A DNA stretch of 64,000 bases from Diadema setosum. Its lineage: Eukaryota; Echinodermata; Echinoidea; Diadematoida; Diadematidae. Below, piece after piece: positions 1 to 10,735 of this stretch. Position 1 is the first letter of the stretch. Each line of letters begins with the position of its first letter. The stretch spans positions 15,224,385-15,288,384 of the forward strand of contig NC_092705.1 of NCBI RefSeq assembly GCF_964275005.1, given 5' to 3'. The notes below the pieces were generated by a model. That model worked only from the letters and a program-made list of their open reading frames with translations, was not told the DNA's origin and ran no database searches. Made by a program: the position numbers and the translations under genes.

Positions 1-216
1 CTTAAATCCTAAATACATGCTCGCCTGTTCATCCAATTTTAAACCTAGGTCAAGGAAGGTGAACATTCAACACCTTTGTGACAAACTTGTCATTTTAATA
101 TTTTGCCAATTTTGTGAAAATGTAATCACACATTGTCCACATGTACTATCTAGACCTATTAGGAGAATCATGCATATGGCGGAGGCGTACCAGTCGCCAT
201 AGCGACATTTCTAGTT
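1..216 (-). repeat. End of a dispersed repeat family, truncated by the window edge
   Basis: Read on the minus strand this starts with AACTAGAAATGTCGC and continues through a GCGACTGGTACGCCTCCGCCAT-like stretch. It matches the start of the longer plus-strand copy at 43158-44256. The small open frame inside it has no protein-like features. Copy relationship is seen directly; the class of element is unknown. Confidence 0.7.
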
Positions 217-359
217 GTACTTGAATCTATAGACGGGCCCCACCATTTTCTATTATGTTACTAATCTTGTACTCATATATTCATATTTACTGGAAGTAAA
301 TGTCATTCATCCTGACACCTGAATCTGTAAGAAAAATAAAACACCCCCAAAAATAAAAA

Positions 360-620
360 TAAACCAGTATCCCACAGTGTGTTCATATTGTGTTGTGTTC
401 ACATAGTTACAGTCAACTATGTGAAAACGCTCGAATTTAACAGTGTGAAGATGATTTCACACTGTGGTGTGGTTTTTCACAGAGAGTTCACATAGTAATG
501 TTCCGTTTCACACTGTGATTTGATTCACAGTGTGCTTACGATGTAAAAAGGCTCGAATTTAACAGTGTAAAGAGATTTCACACTGTGTTCACGATGTGTT
601 ATGTACAAAGAATCGATATT
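360..620. repeat. Cluster of CACAGTGTG / TTCACACTGTG motifs
   Basis: Within about 260 bp the words CACAGTGTG, TTCACACTGTG, TTCACATAGT and GCTCGAATTTAACAGTGT recur in both orientations. The phrase around GCTCGAATTTAACAGTGT occurs twice, about 125 bp apart. This is a degenerate minisatellite with palindromic cores, not coding. Its function is unknown. Confidence 0.55.
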
Positions 621-1007
621 TACATAATTTTTCTTCATCATTATATTACCACAGCAGTAAACCATGATATTACTGTCAAATTTACATGATTTTGGCTCTA
701 AATGGACCGGAGCATGACTGCAAGCAACTGAATATTACGCAATACACCGAATTGGACATTTCAACTTTCAACTTTCAACTTTCAACTTTATTTTCACCTC
801 CATCAAAAGCATTTAAAACACAGTAATAGGTCATTTGGTCAAAAAAATATTTTCCGTCATACTGATCCAGTGTTATGTTGCTGTATAATAACATGCTCGT
901 GTCCATTTACACAACTAATTCGGGGGAGGAGGAACACTTTATTTTTTTTTTTTTACTTTATGAAGGCGTGTGGCCTGTTGCATTTATCGTTTTACCCAGC
1001 AAAAACT

Positions 1008-1373
1008 CGGATTGTTTGTTTGTTTGTTTGTTCATTTTCCATCTGTGAAGATGGCTGGATAGCCCATGTTCAGCTATGTTAAGCTGGTCTTCCATGGGGT
1101 CCAGTTGGATGTGAGGTGGGACCACTTCACCGAGTTAAACACCCTGCTCTTTGCGATGAATGAACGAAGCGGGTTCTTTTACGTGCATGAGTTGTTACTC
1201 TCTCATACACGGGACCTCTCCATTTCATGTCCTATCCGAGGGACAGAGTGTTTTGCCTCTTGCTAGAGGGGACGGTATGCTTACACACAACATTGCTCAG
1301 TCCAGACTCGGGTTCGAACCCGGGCCGCGTGATGGTGAGGCAGACGCGCTACCGACTGAGCCAACTCACCGCC
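1008..1373 (-). mobile_element. tRNA-derived SINE, copy 1
   Basis: On the minus strand the element begins GGCGGTGAGTTGGCTCAGTC. It has a good RNA polymerase III A box (TGGCTCAGTCGG) and B box (GGTTCGAACCC), followed by an unrelated body and a 3' tail of AAAC-type repeats (TTTG units on plus at 1012-1032). It matches the plus-strand copy at 34352-34752 along nearly its whole length. Open frames in it are shadows. The promoter boxes are visible; mobilisation by a LINE partner is inferred from the family type. Confidence 0.85.
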
Positions 1374-2523
1374 CTGAAGGATTGATTTTTAAAAGAATTT
1401 TTCCTGTGTTAAAGTCAATGGCAGCATCATATACTAACGCGAGTTTTCAGTTTTTACCACAGTTTTTCTCAGATTAAACGTTTCATTCAGCAGGCCCCTG
1501 ACGTATCTTGGAAGATGTATTTTGTACGGACAATAACCGCTTTTCTCACAATATGCAGAATTTAGAATTGTATGTGTGACAGGAGTTGCATAAAATAAAA
1601 CGAAATGAAATGTAAAATAGCCGCTTTAAGACAGCCGCTTTCATCACTTTACGGAAAGCAAAGTTCGGAGTCATTTTATGTGGGATACTGTCGGGAACTA
1701 GAATTTTAAACAATCATATACTTGTAATTTGCTTGTTAACTGACAAATTGCCAGTGTGGTCATACTGAACCACTGCTGGCGGTCTTTTGGTGGCCTGTTT
1801 GTTTTAGAAGGATTTCCTTGTTTCGTATAATCTTCAAATATTTGCTACAGTGTTTTCTAAGATGCTTGGAGTGGCATGGATATTTCTGCTATACTTCAAT
1901 GTAATTGAAACGAAATACATGTACCTCCGGAATATAAAAAGGTATCTGTATTTTCTTCAAGGGAGAGAGTTTTTGAGTAGGCCTACTCGAGCGTTTGCTT
2001 GCTTGTTTGTTTGCTGTTATTTGTTTGTTTGTTTTTTAGTGTTCGCGGTTTCTTTTAAGTGTTCGTTGAATTCGCAGTTTTTGCAACTCACATTTTGGAT
2101 TAAGTTTATGCTTATCAGTCTCGTAGTCAGAATGGGCTTACTGTATACCTAAAGAGAACGAAAGGAAGAACATTGAATCCGCAAGGACACGTTAGATCTC
2201 GAATGTGGGAATATTCTTGTATTGTGGCGTTTCTGGATGTCTGTTGGACGAAGGACCTTAATGAGGTGATTTCGGTTTAATTGCAAGTATGGAATGAGTG
2301 TCGGGGATTGTAATAGCTTGGTCACACAACATGTAGATCCATTGTCACACTCAACGATTACCGCATAAGACAATTCCGTAACAACATCTTATAGGCAACA
2401 AACAGCCACAGTTTAACATCACTCATCAATATTGATTATGTCAAAGCTGGCATCTTAAAAAAAAAATCTTGCATGGTTCCAAATTGTGCTTTTCGTTCAA
2501 TTCACAACCATGGTGATACTAAC
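1374..2523. other. Intergenic DNA, no gene seen
   Basis: AT-rich sequence with a short TTTG run near 2000-2035. The longest frames (about 75-100 codons) lack recognisable motifs, splice context or unusual codon bias. No structured repeat was noticed. Confidence 0.4.
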
Positions 2524-2673
2524 CTGGCATTTCAGTTGTCTTTGCGGTCACGAAGTCCAAACCTTCAAAATATCTTGTAGTGTCTTTGTGATATTTCGGC
2601 ACGCGATACCATAGGCCTTCATGCCAGATATTGCTTTGCAAATTCCAACCGAGTACTGGGATCCATGGTGCCC
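2524..2673 (-). CDS. Candidate internal exon, possibly lipoxygenase-like
   Basis: A 150-bp open exon on the minus strand with a plausible acceptor (CTGTCTACAG before 2673) and donor (CCAG then GTTAGT after 2524). It has two leftover bases at its 5' side and one at its 3' side. The peptide includes WHEGLWYRVPKYHKD followed by FEGLDFVTAK. From memory, this resembles the part of animal lipoxygenases just before the catalytic domain, where a Trp-Gly pair, a basic-Asp-Leu-Pro-Arg stretch and a Gly-x-Asp-Phe motif occur in that order, but six or so residues would be missing. No further exons of such a gene were found to its left, or between it and the main lipoxygenase. It could also be an exon of an unrelated gene or a chance frame. 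Confidence 0.35.
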
Positions 2674-2743
2674 CTGTAGACAGCAAACAGAGCATCACAT
2701 TATTCATTACTGATATGTAGGCCTTTGTAAGTTTGCTCGTTAA

Positions 2744-3114
2744 GGGGATGGCATAGTTTTGGTTGAGATTGGGATTCAGGTTTTGCCTTTTTACGAGATA
2801 ATTAGAAACCACTTAAATACAAAGAATATGAGAAAGCATGTAAGTCTAAGAGGAATTCAGTTTATTGATGTTTTTTTAAATGGCTGAGATACCAAAAAGT
2901 AAAGTGGTCCTAATAAAAGGTGGGATCCACCCTTTATTAGGACCTCTTTGTTTTTAGATATCTCAGCCATTTCACAACCAATTTTCGTCAAAACAATGAA
3001 CTCTGAATTTCTCTTAGAATTGCGTACTCTTTGATATTATAATAAGTGATTTCTAATTATCTCGTAAAAAGTTAAGGCCTGAATTTCCATCAGAATCAAA
3101 ACTATACCATCCCT
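2744..3114. mobile_element. Palindromic MITE flanked by TTAA
   Basis: The two halves are long imperfect inverted repeats. The outer ends read GGGGATGGCATAGTTTTGG and the complement of AAACTATACCATCCC. The centre is a hairpin around GGTGGGATCCACC with arms CCTAATAAA/TTTATTAGG at 2910-2945. TTAA lies at both borders (2740-2743 and 3115-3118), as expected for piggyBac- or Kolobok-type insertion. No coding capacity. A second partial copy of the same end begins at 3142. Confidence 0.75.
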
Positions 3115-3180
3115 TTAATAAGGTATCCGATACCTTATTAAAGGGATGGTATAGTTTTGGTTGAGATGGAATGATTGTAC
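3115..3180. mobile_element. Partial second copy of the TTAA MITE, joined by a small palindrome
   Basis: A 30-bp near-perfect palindrome (TTTAATAAGGTATCC and its complement) separates the 2744-3114 element from another start of the same terminal sequence, AAGGGATGGTATAGTTTTGG. After about 40 bp the match stops. This looks like a truncated head-to-tail or inverted neighbour. Confidence 0.6.
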
Positions 3181-3861
3181 AGTAATTGTACATGTTACTC
3201 TTTCTGTCAGTTTCACGTATCCACAATTGCCAGCTTTACCTCCCTATTTCTGTCATTCGGATCACTTCTCTTAATGCATGAATCAGCACTTTCTACCTGT
3301 ATTCATGCATAATGTATTTGATGATTACATTTTCATAATCTAGAACTCATCCGAACGAGATCGCTGAAAAAAAGGTTCACCAGAGTCTTGAAAAGTGCAT
3401 CCCTCTGACCTCCCTTCCTATACCAAGCATTGCATTAACCTCATTTTCTGTCCGTAGCAGTATATGTGTACACTACCATGACTACTGCACGCCTCTATCG
3501 ACGATGCTGTTGCTGATATTCATTCCTCCGGTGTTTCTATATTTAAACTGAACCTTTAAAGCAGGCAAATTAAGTTCCCATCAGCATAAAATATCGCTAC
3601 TAATTGACAAATTGCCCTTCATCGAAAACACTACGATTCTTAATTTGTGAGTAACAGCCAAGATAATATCCGATGGTAAGTATAGTTAAAACACTTAGTC
3701 CAGTTGACGGTTCCAAATAGTCCCTATACATGACCTGGAAAAGTTGTTAAGTACAAAGTTTTTTTGCTGATGCGTTCTAGAAGGGTATTGAAATAAAATT
3801 AGCTTGGTTGCCATCTTGGCAACCTTGGGTAACTTCCTTTTTCATAAGCCTAATTAGCATG

Positions 3862-3905
<44 letters not shown>

Positions 3906-4481
3906 TGAGACGTGTTACAGTTGCCGAATATAATCGTTTCAAATAATGAATGTATTATCCAGACAATGATGAAGAGGAGAAGGAGGGGAGGGAGCGAGCT
4001 CATCCTCCGGAGGAGAAAATACCTCTACTTTCATCAATAGTATACATGTACAAATGAAATTACAAATTACGACCGCATTTTACGTCGTTGATAAAAGTTT
4101 GTGTGGACTCGCGTGTGTTTGTGTGTGCCTGTTCACATGTGTGTGTGTGTGTGTGTGTGTGCATCTGTGTTTATGTGTCAAAAAAGAGTATGAGCATGTA
4201 GACACCCCCTTTCCAAAGTGAACATGCCTCTACTGAATTGTTATAATGATGATGAATTTTAGACTACTGATAAACGTGAGGCTGTAAGGCGCAGATAACG
4301 GGGGTGCATGAGGGCGGATAGGATGGGCATTTAGACAATTCAGGGTCATAATGTACTTGACCTCAACACACACAGTCACACATAATATTATCTAATATGC
4401 GCATACGAATCAACGCACGCATAACACAGTATAAAATTAGCTACAACAACGTATTTTGTCACTGCAAGTATTTTACTTTAC
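3181..4481. other. Intergenic DNA with simple repeats
   Basis: No convincing coding exon. Contains a poly-T run (about 3868-3902) and a GT microsatellite (about 4119-4161). Confidence 0.4.
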
Positions 4482-4870
4482 AATCGGAATTACGAGCCAT
4501 ATTTCATTTTCGGATCTGCTAACCTTATTTCATTTTCGGATTACAAGCCTTATTTCAATTTCGGATTAACGAACCTTATTTCATTTTCAGATTAACGCAC
4601 GTTCGGAATAACGAACCTTATTTTATTTTCGGATTAACAAACCTTCGGAAAAACGAGCCTTATTTCATTTTCGGATGAACAAATCTTCGAAATTACGAAC
4701 ACTATTACATTTTCGGATTAACGAACTTTCGGAATAACGAACCTTATTTCATTTTCTGATTAACGCGCCTTTGGAATAACGAAACCTATTTCATTTTCCG
4801 CTTAATGAACCTTCGGAATAACAAACCTTGTGTCATTTTCAGATTAACAAACCTTCGGAATAACAAACTG
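4482..4870 (+). repeat. Minisatellite, unit about 40 bp
   Basis: Roughly ten to twelve degenerate units built from TTCGGAATAACGAACC, TTATTTCATTTTC and GGATTAACGAACC. Substitutions are scattered through every unit, so the array is old. It is flanked by unrelated unique sequence. No coding frame persists across it. Confidence 0.8.
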
Positions 4871-5301
4871 TAACCACCGAATCAATCTACAATGACGTTC
4901 CTACTGGGTACCATTATCAACCCTGAATGGAGAGCAACAACGTGGATAAAATGTCTCTCATTTCTGTATAGAAATGATTACAAAATGTTTGAATTTCCTT
5001 TTTTCTTTGAAGAAGAAGAACATGATAATTATAACATCAAATTTGCCATTTCAGCTAAATATCAGTAACCTTAAGGTTGTCCTTGGCCATAATTGCCAAA
5101 AACCTAATCAGCATGTTTGTCTATTCATGTCAGTCCTTTTCCGCCAATTTTCATATTCACTGAACATTTTTAGCCAAAATAATAGCCCCAGAATGCTATT
5201 TTAGGGACCTCTGACCTTAGGCAAACTTGTCCCCCCCCCCCCAAAAAAAAAAATAATAAATAAAAATAAAAATAAAAATAACCAACAAAACCCAACAAAA
5301 C

Positions 5302-5332
<31 letters not shown>

Positions 5333-6884
5333 ACAAAATTTCACTGCAAAATACATCTGCCAGGAGTCTAGTAATTCCTGCTGGTTTTACCTTCGTTATC
5401 AATTAGCAGCTGTCTGTATGACTATAAAGGACCACATAGCTCAGGCTTTTGAATTCATCACAGGGGTCCCCGACTCCTCAAGTATAACAAGTGAATCAGT
5501 AATTACGCGATGCGTAATATGGATATGTATACACGCCGAAAGTGTAGATCTGTGGAATAGCACGAATGTTTGTAATTTGTGATAGTTCCTTCTAGATAAA
5601 TAATATTAACAGAATAGAAACCAGCAGTCATAATCTGTATGTAGAAGTAACATTTGTTTCTAACCCTATATAAACTGTGGTATTTTTGAGATTTTGAGGA
5701 TTGGGGGAAGGAGGGAGGGGCATGATGTCCCCCCAAGATCTCGGCCATGGAATGTCTGATTGTTGCCAAACTCGGCATGCACCTAGCGTATGACGTACTT
5801 TACAAGAGTGCATAGTATACTTTACAAAAATTACCATAATTTTCTAATTAAGGCTAATCAGTTATACAAATGCTAATTTTCATGGATTTCGGGGGTTTAC
5901 TTTGTGCCAATATGGTTATCTAGTGATCCCTTTTATTGTAAAATATGTTTAAGGACGTTGTTCAACATGTATTTGTAAAAAAACTGAAAAATTAGGTAAT
6001 TATTTAAACAACAATAATAACAATACTCGTTATACCGAAAATCTAGTATCTTGGTATTTCTTATGATTACTATTGTTTTACTTGTAATGTTTTCTATTGT
6101 TTTTTTCTATTGTTAATGTTTTGTAATATATTTTATGAATAGAAAAATTGATTTTAACTTCAGATCAGATCTTAATAGCTGAAAATTAGACTGTGCAAGA
6201 AAAATGAAAGTAACACATTAGAATCTTGCAAAACCTCATTCATTTTACACATAACTTCATACAAATACGCCGTTTTAAAATGTTAAGTAACGCCATAACT
6301 GCTACAGGTATAATACGCATATTAGGTATCAAAAGATGCATGGAACTCTAAAACAAAGTAATGAAATCTCGGAACGAGATCTTATAAATTCTGGAAGTTT
6401 TTGACGAAATTGTAATATAAATTTGCATAATTCATGAGACCTATGATGTATTGTGATTGGTATCACATTTCATATTTCCATAATATTGGAATTTTTAGTT
6501 TGCAGGGCGATGATAAATCTATGATAAACAATGATATTACAGGCAAAAGCTTGTGCATAGCCATAATTACTTCACATTTTGGTCCTTCAGGAAATTACAG
6601 CCAAGAAAACTCCAATTTCATCCATTAATATATTCTTAACTGAAGTTGGAACATAAAAACATGCCAAATCTGATGGACATGGTTGTAAGTTTACGGTTGC
6701 CATGGCAACCAGGCACCAGCAATATCGGACAGAGCGTAATTAGGTTTCAAATGTTTGCAATAAAATTTTAGGAAAAGTAACCAAATTTGGTTGAAATCGG
6801 GTAAAGTGCATAGCAGTGGCAAATGAAAATACGGTATCGGGGGTACAATGTGCCTCCTTGGGCTTTATAGGGTTAAGCATTTGT
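4871..6884. other. Intergenic DNA, no gene seen
   Basis: AT-rich. Contains a poly-C run followed by A-rich AAAAT and AAAAC repeats (about 5230-5340). Frames of up to about 90 codons show low complexity or no motif. Confidence 0.4.
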
Positions 6885-7015
6885 AAGTAGTAGGTGGGAA
6901 CGACTTAGAATCGTAAGTCGTGGGAACGACTTAGTAAGTCGAGGGAACGACTAAGGCTCCTTAAGTCGTGGGAACGACTTAGTGAGTCGAGGGAACAACT
7001 TATAGGAAAAATACA
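6885..7015 (+). repeat. Short tandem array with GGGAACGACTTAG units
   Basis: Five or six copies of a 20-25 bp unit containing GTCGTGGGAACGACTTAGT. GTCG and CGAC halves make each unit partly self-complementary. It lies directly upstream of a LINE protein remnant. Confidence 0.65.
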
Positions 7016-7086
7016 TCATTTCTTGCCATGTCCCTTTAGGGGCTCCGTATGCGTGTGTAGCAGCCATCAAGTTCTTTAGCAATTTT

Positions 7087-7308
7087 TTGTTCGCTTTGCC
7101 GGCCTCTGCTTCAGGAGCAATGAGTGTGTTTCCAAACTGTTTACACTGGATGCCCAAGCATGGGAGCAGGAAACCAGGCAGACCAGTGATCAACTTTGTT
7201 GACATGCTTAAGAGAGACACTGGTCTAGACACCAACGAGATAAAGACCGCAATGCTGGACAGACAAACTTGGAGTGCCATTGTGGATCGAGAACACCACT
7301 CGAATTAA
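7087..7308 (+). pseudogene. LINE ORF2 C-terminal remnant
   Basis: The frame ends with SRKPGRPVINFVDMLKRDTG, then an acidic/amphipathic stretch, DRQTWSAIVD and a stop. The sequence Arg-Lys-x-Gly-Arg-Pro, then a helix containing an Asp-Thr-Gly pair, then Asp-Arg-x-x-Trp, is the usual ending of many invertebrate LINE reverse-transcriptase polyproteins. Reverse transcriptase and endonuclease domains are absent, so this is a 5'-truncated dead copy. Family resemblance is from memory. Confidence 0.6.
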
Positions 7309-7324
7309 GCAAGTAGGCACATGG

Positions 7325-7417
7325 TATATGGTATGGCCGGTCCCACGTTTTCAAAAGCGAGGGGTGGGCACTTCACACTTCTGGTGCCACTTCCGGGTTT
7401 CATCAGCTGACAAGCAC

Positions 7418-7454
<37 letters not shown>

Positions 7455-7710
7455 GGGGGTCTTCAGCGCAACTTCTCTGTAGGGTGCCACTTTCAGCGCA
7501 AAAACAGAGCTCACACTTCAAGGTTTCTATCTATACATGATTTATATTGTTCTGGTGCCACTTACGCAAAAAATGGGGGGGGGGGGGGGCAAAGTGGTGA
7601 CACCTTATGAATTCCTTTGTATGGTGCAAATAAAGTGTGTGTGTGGGGGGGGGGGGGGGGAGGGGAGCCCGAGCCCCGCCCCCCCCCCCCCCCGTTCCGC
7701 CGGCCCTGAA
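7325..7710 (+). repeat. Homopolymer-rich repeat with CCACTTCCGGGTTTCAT core
   Basis: Begins near CCACGTTTTCAAAAGCGAGG and contains TGGTGCCACTTCCGGGTTTC. It has an A run (7419-7446), several G runs of 10 or more, a C run, and ends CGTTCCGCCGGCCCTGAA. The same start, core and end occur at 10160-10432, and the core occurs at 9625-9725 and 30527-30600. Frames through the homopolymers are artefacts. Assembly errors are likely in the long G and A runs. Confidence 0.6.
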
Positions 7711-8584
7711 TAGTACCATCTACAGAACTATTAAGCATTAGTATATGCAAATTAGCACACTTTGCTAATTTGCATGTGTTAGACACTTGCATCATTTCCA
7801 AATGTTACTGTTAAGAATGGATTCCTCTTCAAAGAAAACCATTGAAAAATTGTATTATCCGTGTTTTCAGGCTTCCTAGATTAGAAATAGCAACATATTC
7901 CATATTATGCTAATTAGCTGAATATAATAATTAGACTAATAAAGATAATTGCCGAAGGCTGTTAAGCTGCTTCTAGAACACGAATCAACAAAAAACCCAA
8001 AACAACAGCAACAACAACAACAACAACAAAACCTTGTATTTAACAACTTTTCCTGGTCTGAGAAACATCTACCCGACTGTGTCGATGAAAAGCAATTTGT
8101 CAATCAGTTGCAGCAACTGAAAGAATTATTATCACTTGTGAATGAGAAGGAGGTTCAACTGTTTGTCCCTTGCAATGGCAGTGTGAGTTATGCAAAATTA
8201 TTTATGTGGTTTGTAAGTCAGAGAAGTATATTAACGAAGACAAAAGCAACAACAACAACAACTAAAACCACAGTGCCTGTGCGTTGTATTTGAAAAGACT
8301 ACGCTTCTAGAAATTCGCTTTGCTTTTGCAAGCCCAGATTTAACAAAAACAACAACAATTACAGCAACAACAAAATTCTGCTCTAATCGTAGCATGGACT
8401 ATAATGTGTCAATGTATATCAATTTGGGGGATGGCACGTGTACAGAATAATGATGATGGTTTTAAAAAAGCTTAGTACATGTATCATGAAATATCATATT
8501 TTCACTTCAAACCTTCAAAGGCTGGTCACATTTCTGATGAAATGATATCGATTCGTGTAAATTGTCAACTGAAACGGAACGGTG
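7711..8584. other. Intergenic DNA with CAA microsatellite
   Basis: A 114-codon plus frame (7949-8293) contains a Gln run from a CAA repeat and a Thr run from another. The intervening 60 residues have no motif or splice support, so it is not called as a gene. Confidence 0.4.
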
Positions 8585-8698
8585 CCAGGTAAAAATGTCA
8601 GAGGTAAAAATGTCAGAGGTAAAAATGTCAGAAGTAAAAATGTCAGAGGTAAAATGTCAGGCATTTTTACCTCTGACATTTTTACCTCTGACATTATT
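8585..8698. repeat. Tandem AGGTAAAAATGTCAG units followed by inverted units
   Basis: Five direct copies of AGGTAAAAATGTCAG (8587-8660, slightly varied) are followed at once by two to three copies in reverse complement (CTGACATTTTTACCT). The region can fold into a long hairpin. The middle GTCAGGCATTTTTACC marks the turn. Confidence 0.85.
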
Positions 8699-9624
8699 AC
8701 ACCGAATCAACGGAACTAGGGTGCACATAGTATATTCACGAAACAAACATGGAAAATGATATATGCCTATATTTCAACACTATTGTTAATTGATCATCAT
8801 TGGTTATGACAATAAGTATACATTAAATGTTTACCTGATAGAAGTGTCACAATAATGGGGAAAAATAAGCCGTGCATTCGGTTCTCCATCTCAAGTAACA
8901 GTAGTGTTGCTATAACCTGATGAAAACGTTGGAGGTTGGAAAAGGTTCGGGTCCCCACTTGACTACTGCGAAGGTTACACTCGTATTAGTATAGGACCAA
9001 TAATGATACTCCCTTGGTAGGACTGGAAAATATTCTGCTGCACACTGCCGGTTGTGTTTACAACAATTTAACGTCTTTGAAGCTCCCGCCTTTGGCAATG
9101 TTCATACACATTAGTCTGTCCAAATAATGCAATTAACTACCTCACGGATATTATCAAACTTTTAGGACGCATGTGGAAAAAACAAATGCATCTGCGACTG
9201 GGATAATATATTCGATGTGTGCAGCGCCCGAGGAAAAGATACACTTCCTATACTGTCACACGCACGGCGATGAAACCTGGTCGGCCATCACTTCATGTAC
9301 GGAAAACTTCATGGAAAGGCGTAGCCTTGTGATGTTTCAAGGCTGCCTCAGTTGCTGAACTTATGGCCCCACGTATGGCTCAACGATATGATACTCCGTA
9401 TTTTGTGAAATACCCTTCACCTTTAATAGATAACAGCAAAGTGGATTAAAAGTGGTTGACCATGAGATGGCTGACAGTCTCCCTCTACGTCCTCCACAAG
9501 GTTAGAGACAAAGGCGTAATTGTTGCTGCCATGGTCCACCTAATCAACTAATAGGCCTACATCGTTTCGCGCCAACTCACGGGGACAGTTTACGTTTCGG
9601 TTGAGAGGGTCTTCCAGAAATAAA
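8699..9624. other. Intergenic DNA, no gene seen
   Basis: Two short frames on opposite strands (8910-9098 minus, 9173-9358 plus) show no recognisable domain. No repeat structure noticed. Confidence 0.35.
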
Positions 9625-9725
9625 CAGGACCGGATCCAGGAATTCTGTAAAGGGGGAGGGGGGGGGGGGGGAGGGGCGGCGGCGGCGCAAACAATATTTC
9701 TGGTGCTACTTCCGGGTTTCATTTC
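9625..9725 (+). repeat. Fragment of the homopolymer-rich repeat
   Basis: Contains a G-rich run and TGGTGCTACTTCCGGGTTTC as in 7325-7710 and 10160-10432. Truncated on both sides. Confidence 0.5.
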
Positions 9726-10159
9726 ATTTTTTTTTTCATTTTATTTCTTTTGTTTTAACAACAAATAAAGAGAGGGCGCGCGCCCGCTGGATCCGTCACT
9801 GATAAAGGTACCTATGTATTTGTCATAAAAAAGATAGAAACCATTATGTGAAACTTAAAAAAGCAACAACAACAAAGGTTTAGTAGATACAAAATACATG
9901 CAGTTAAAAGATTAAAAACAAGCAAACAAACAAACATACAAAACAAAAAGTCAACCGAAGATACAAATCAAGCTGGTCATGATAAACGGTATAGGGGCAC
10001 AGACGGATGCAATACAGATGGATCATGACAGATCGATCTATCTACTGTTTTAGGCTCTATTGACACTTGACGATTTATGCTGTATGCCTCAGAATGTGGG
10101 TATTAAGGATGTATAGTAGGCTGTTCTGCGGCATGTGGTGTCTTTAAGGAGAATCACCG

Positions 10160-10432
10160 CCTGCGGAACGTTTTCAAAAGTAGGGGGGGGGGCACTTTCG
10201 GGTTTCATGAGCTAACATGAAAAAAAGGCATTCAGCGCAACTTCTGGTGCCACTTCCGGGTTTCTTCAGCTGACAAGCAAAAAAAAAAAAAAAAAAAAAA
10301 GGTCTTCAGCGCAAAAGAAAAGGGGGGCCAGTTAGTGACACCTTATGTATTCGTTTGTATGGTGCAAAAAAACAAAAAAAAAAAAGTGGGGGGGGGGGGG
10401 GGGAACGCCCCCTCCGGTTCCGCCGGCCCTGA
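10160..10432 (+). repeat. Second full copy of the homopolymer-rich repeat
   Basis: Starts CGGAACGTTTTCAAAAGTAG, contains CTGGTGCCACTTCCGGG and A and G runs, and ends GGTTCCGCCGGCCCTGAA. Same order of blocks as 7325-7710. Confidence 0.6.
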
Positions 10433-10454
10433 AAATACCCAAATAATGTAAATA

Positions 10455-10735
10455 CATGTAGATTGAGTGAATGCAGCAGTATACTGTAGTAGAACAGAAT
10501 ACATCAAAGAAGAATGAGAAAACTCGGACTATCTGTTCAAAAATTATGACTTATTAAAGTCTGGCAGTGATGTCATTTCTGGATGAGGAGACTAAACTGT
10601 TCGTGACGCTATAAGCATGGAAGGCATAAGGAAAATAATGACGAGAATTCAACATGCTTTCATTTTTCTATAGCAAAATGAAAAGGCACTTGACTTACAT
10701 CTTTCAAAAAACAGGGGAATTATACAACTCTTAAC
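10455..10735. mobile_element. Diverged partial copy of the long TTAA palindromic MITE
   Basis: The run GATTGAGTGAATGCAGCAGT, followed about 85 bp later by TGTTCAAAAATTATGAC and then TGGATGAGGAGACTA, parallels the left half of the element at 26836-27415 and of the one at 55594-58462. The second half is missing or too diverged to see. Confidence 0.55.

Noticed and set aside
1300..1373. tRNA-like sequence with perfect A and B boxes
   Set aside because: It is the head of a SINE repeated at 34352; the body and AAAC tail follow and an intact tRNA cloverleaf is not expected.
7949..8293. 114-codon frame with a Gln run
   Set aside because: CAA and ACA microsatellites produce the Gln and Thr runs; no motif, splice site or conserved feature supports a gene.
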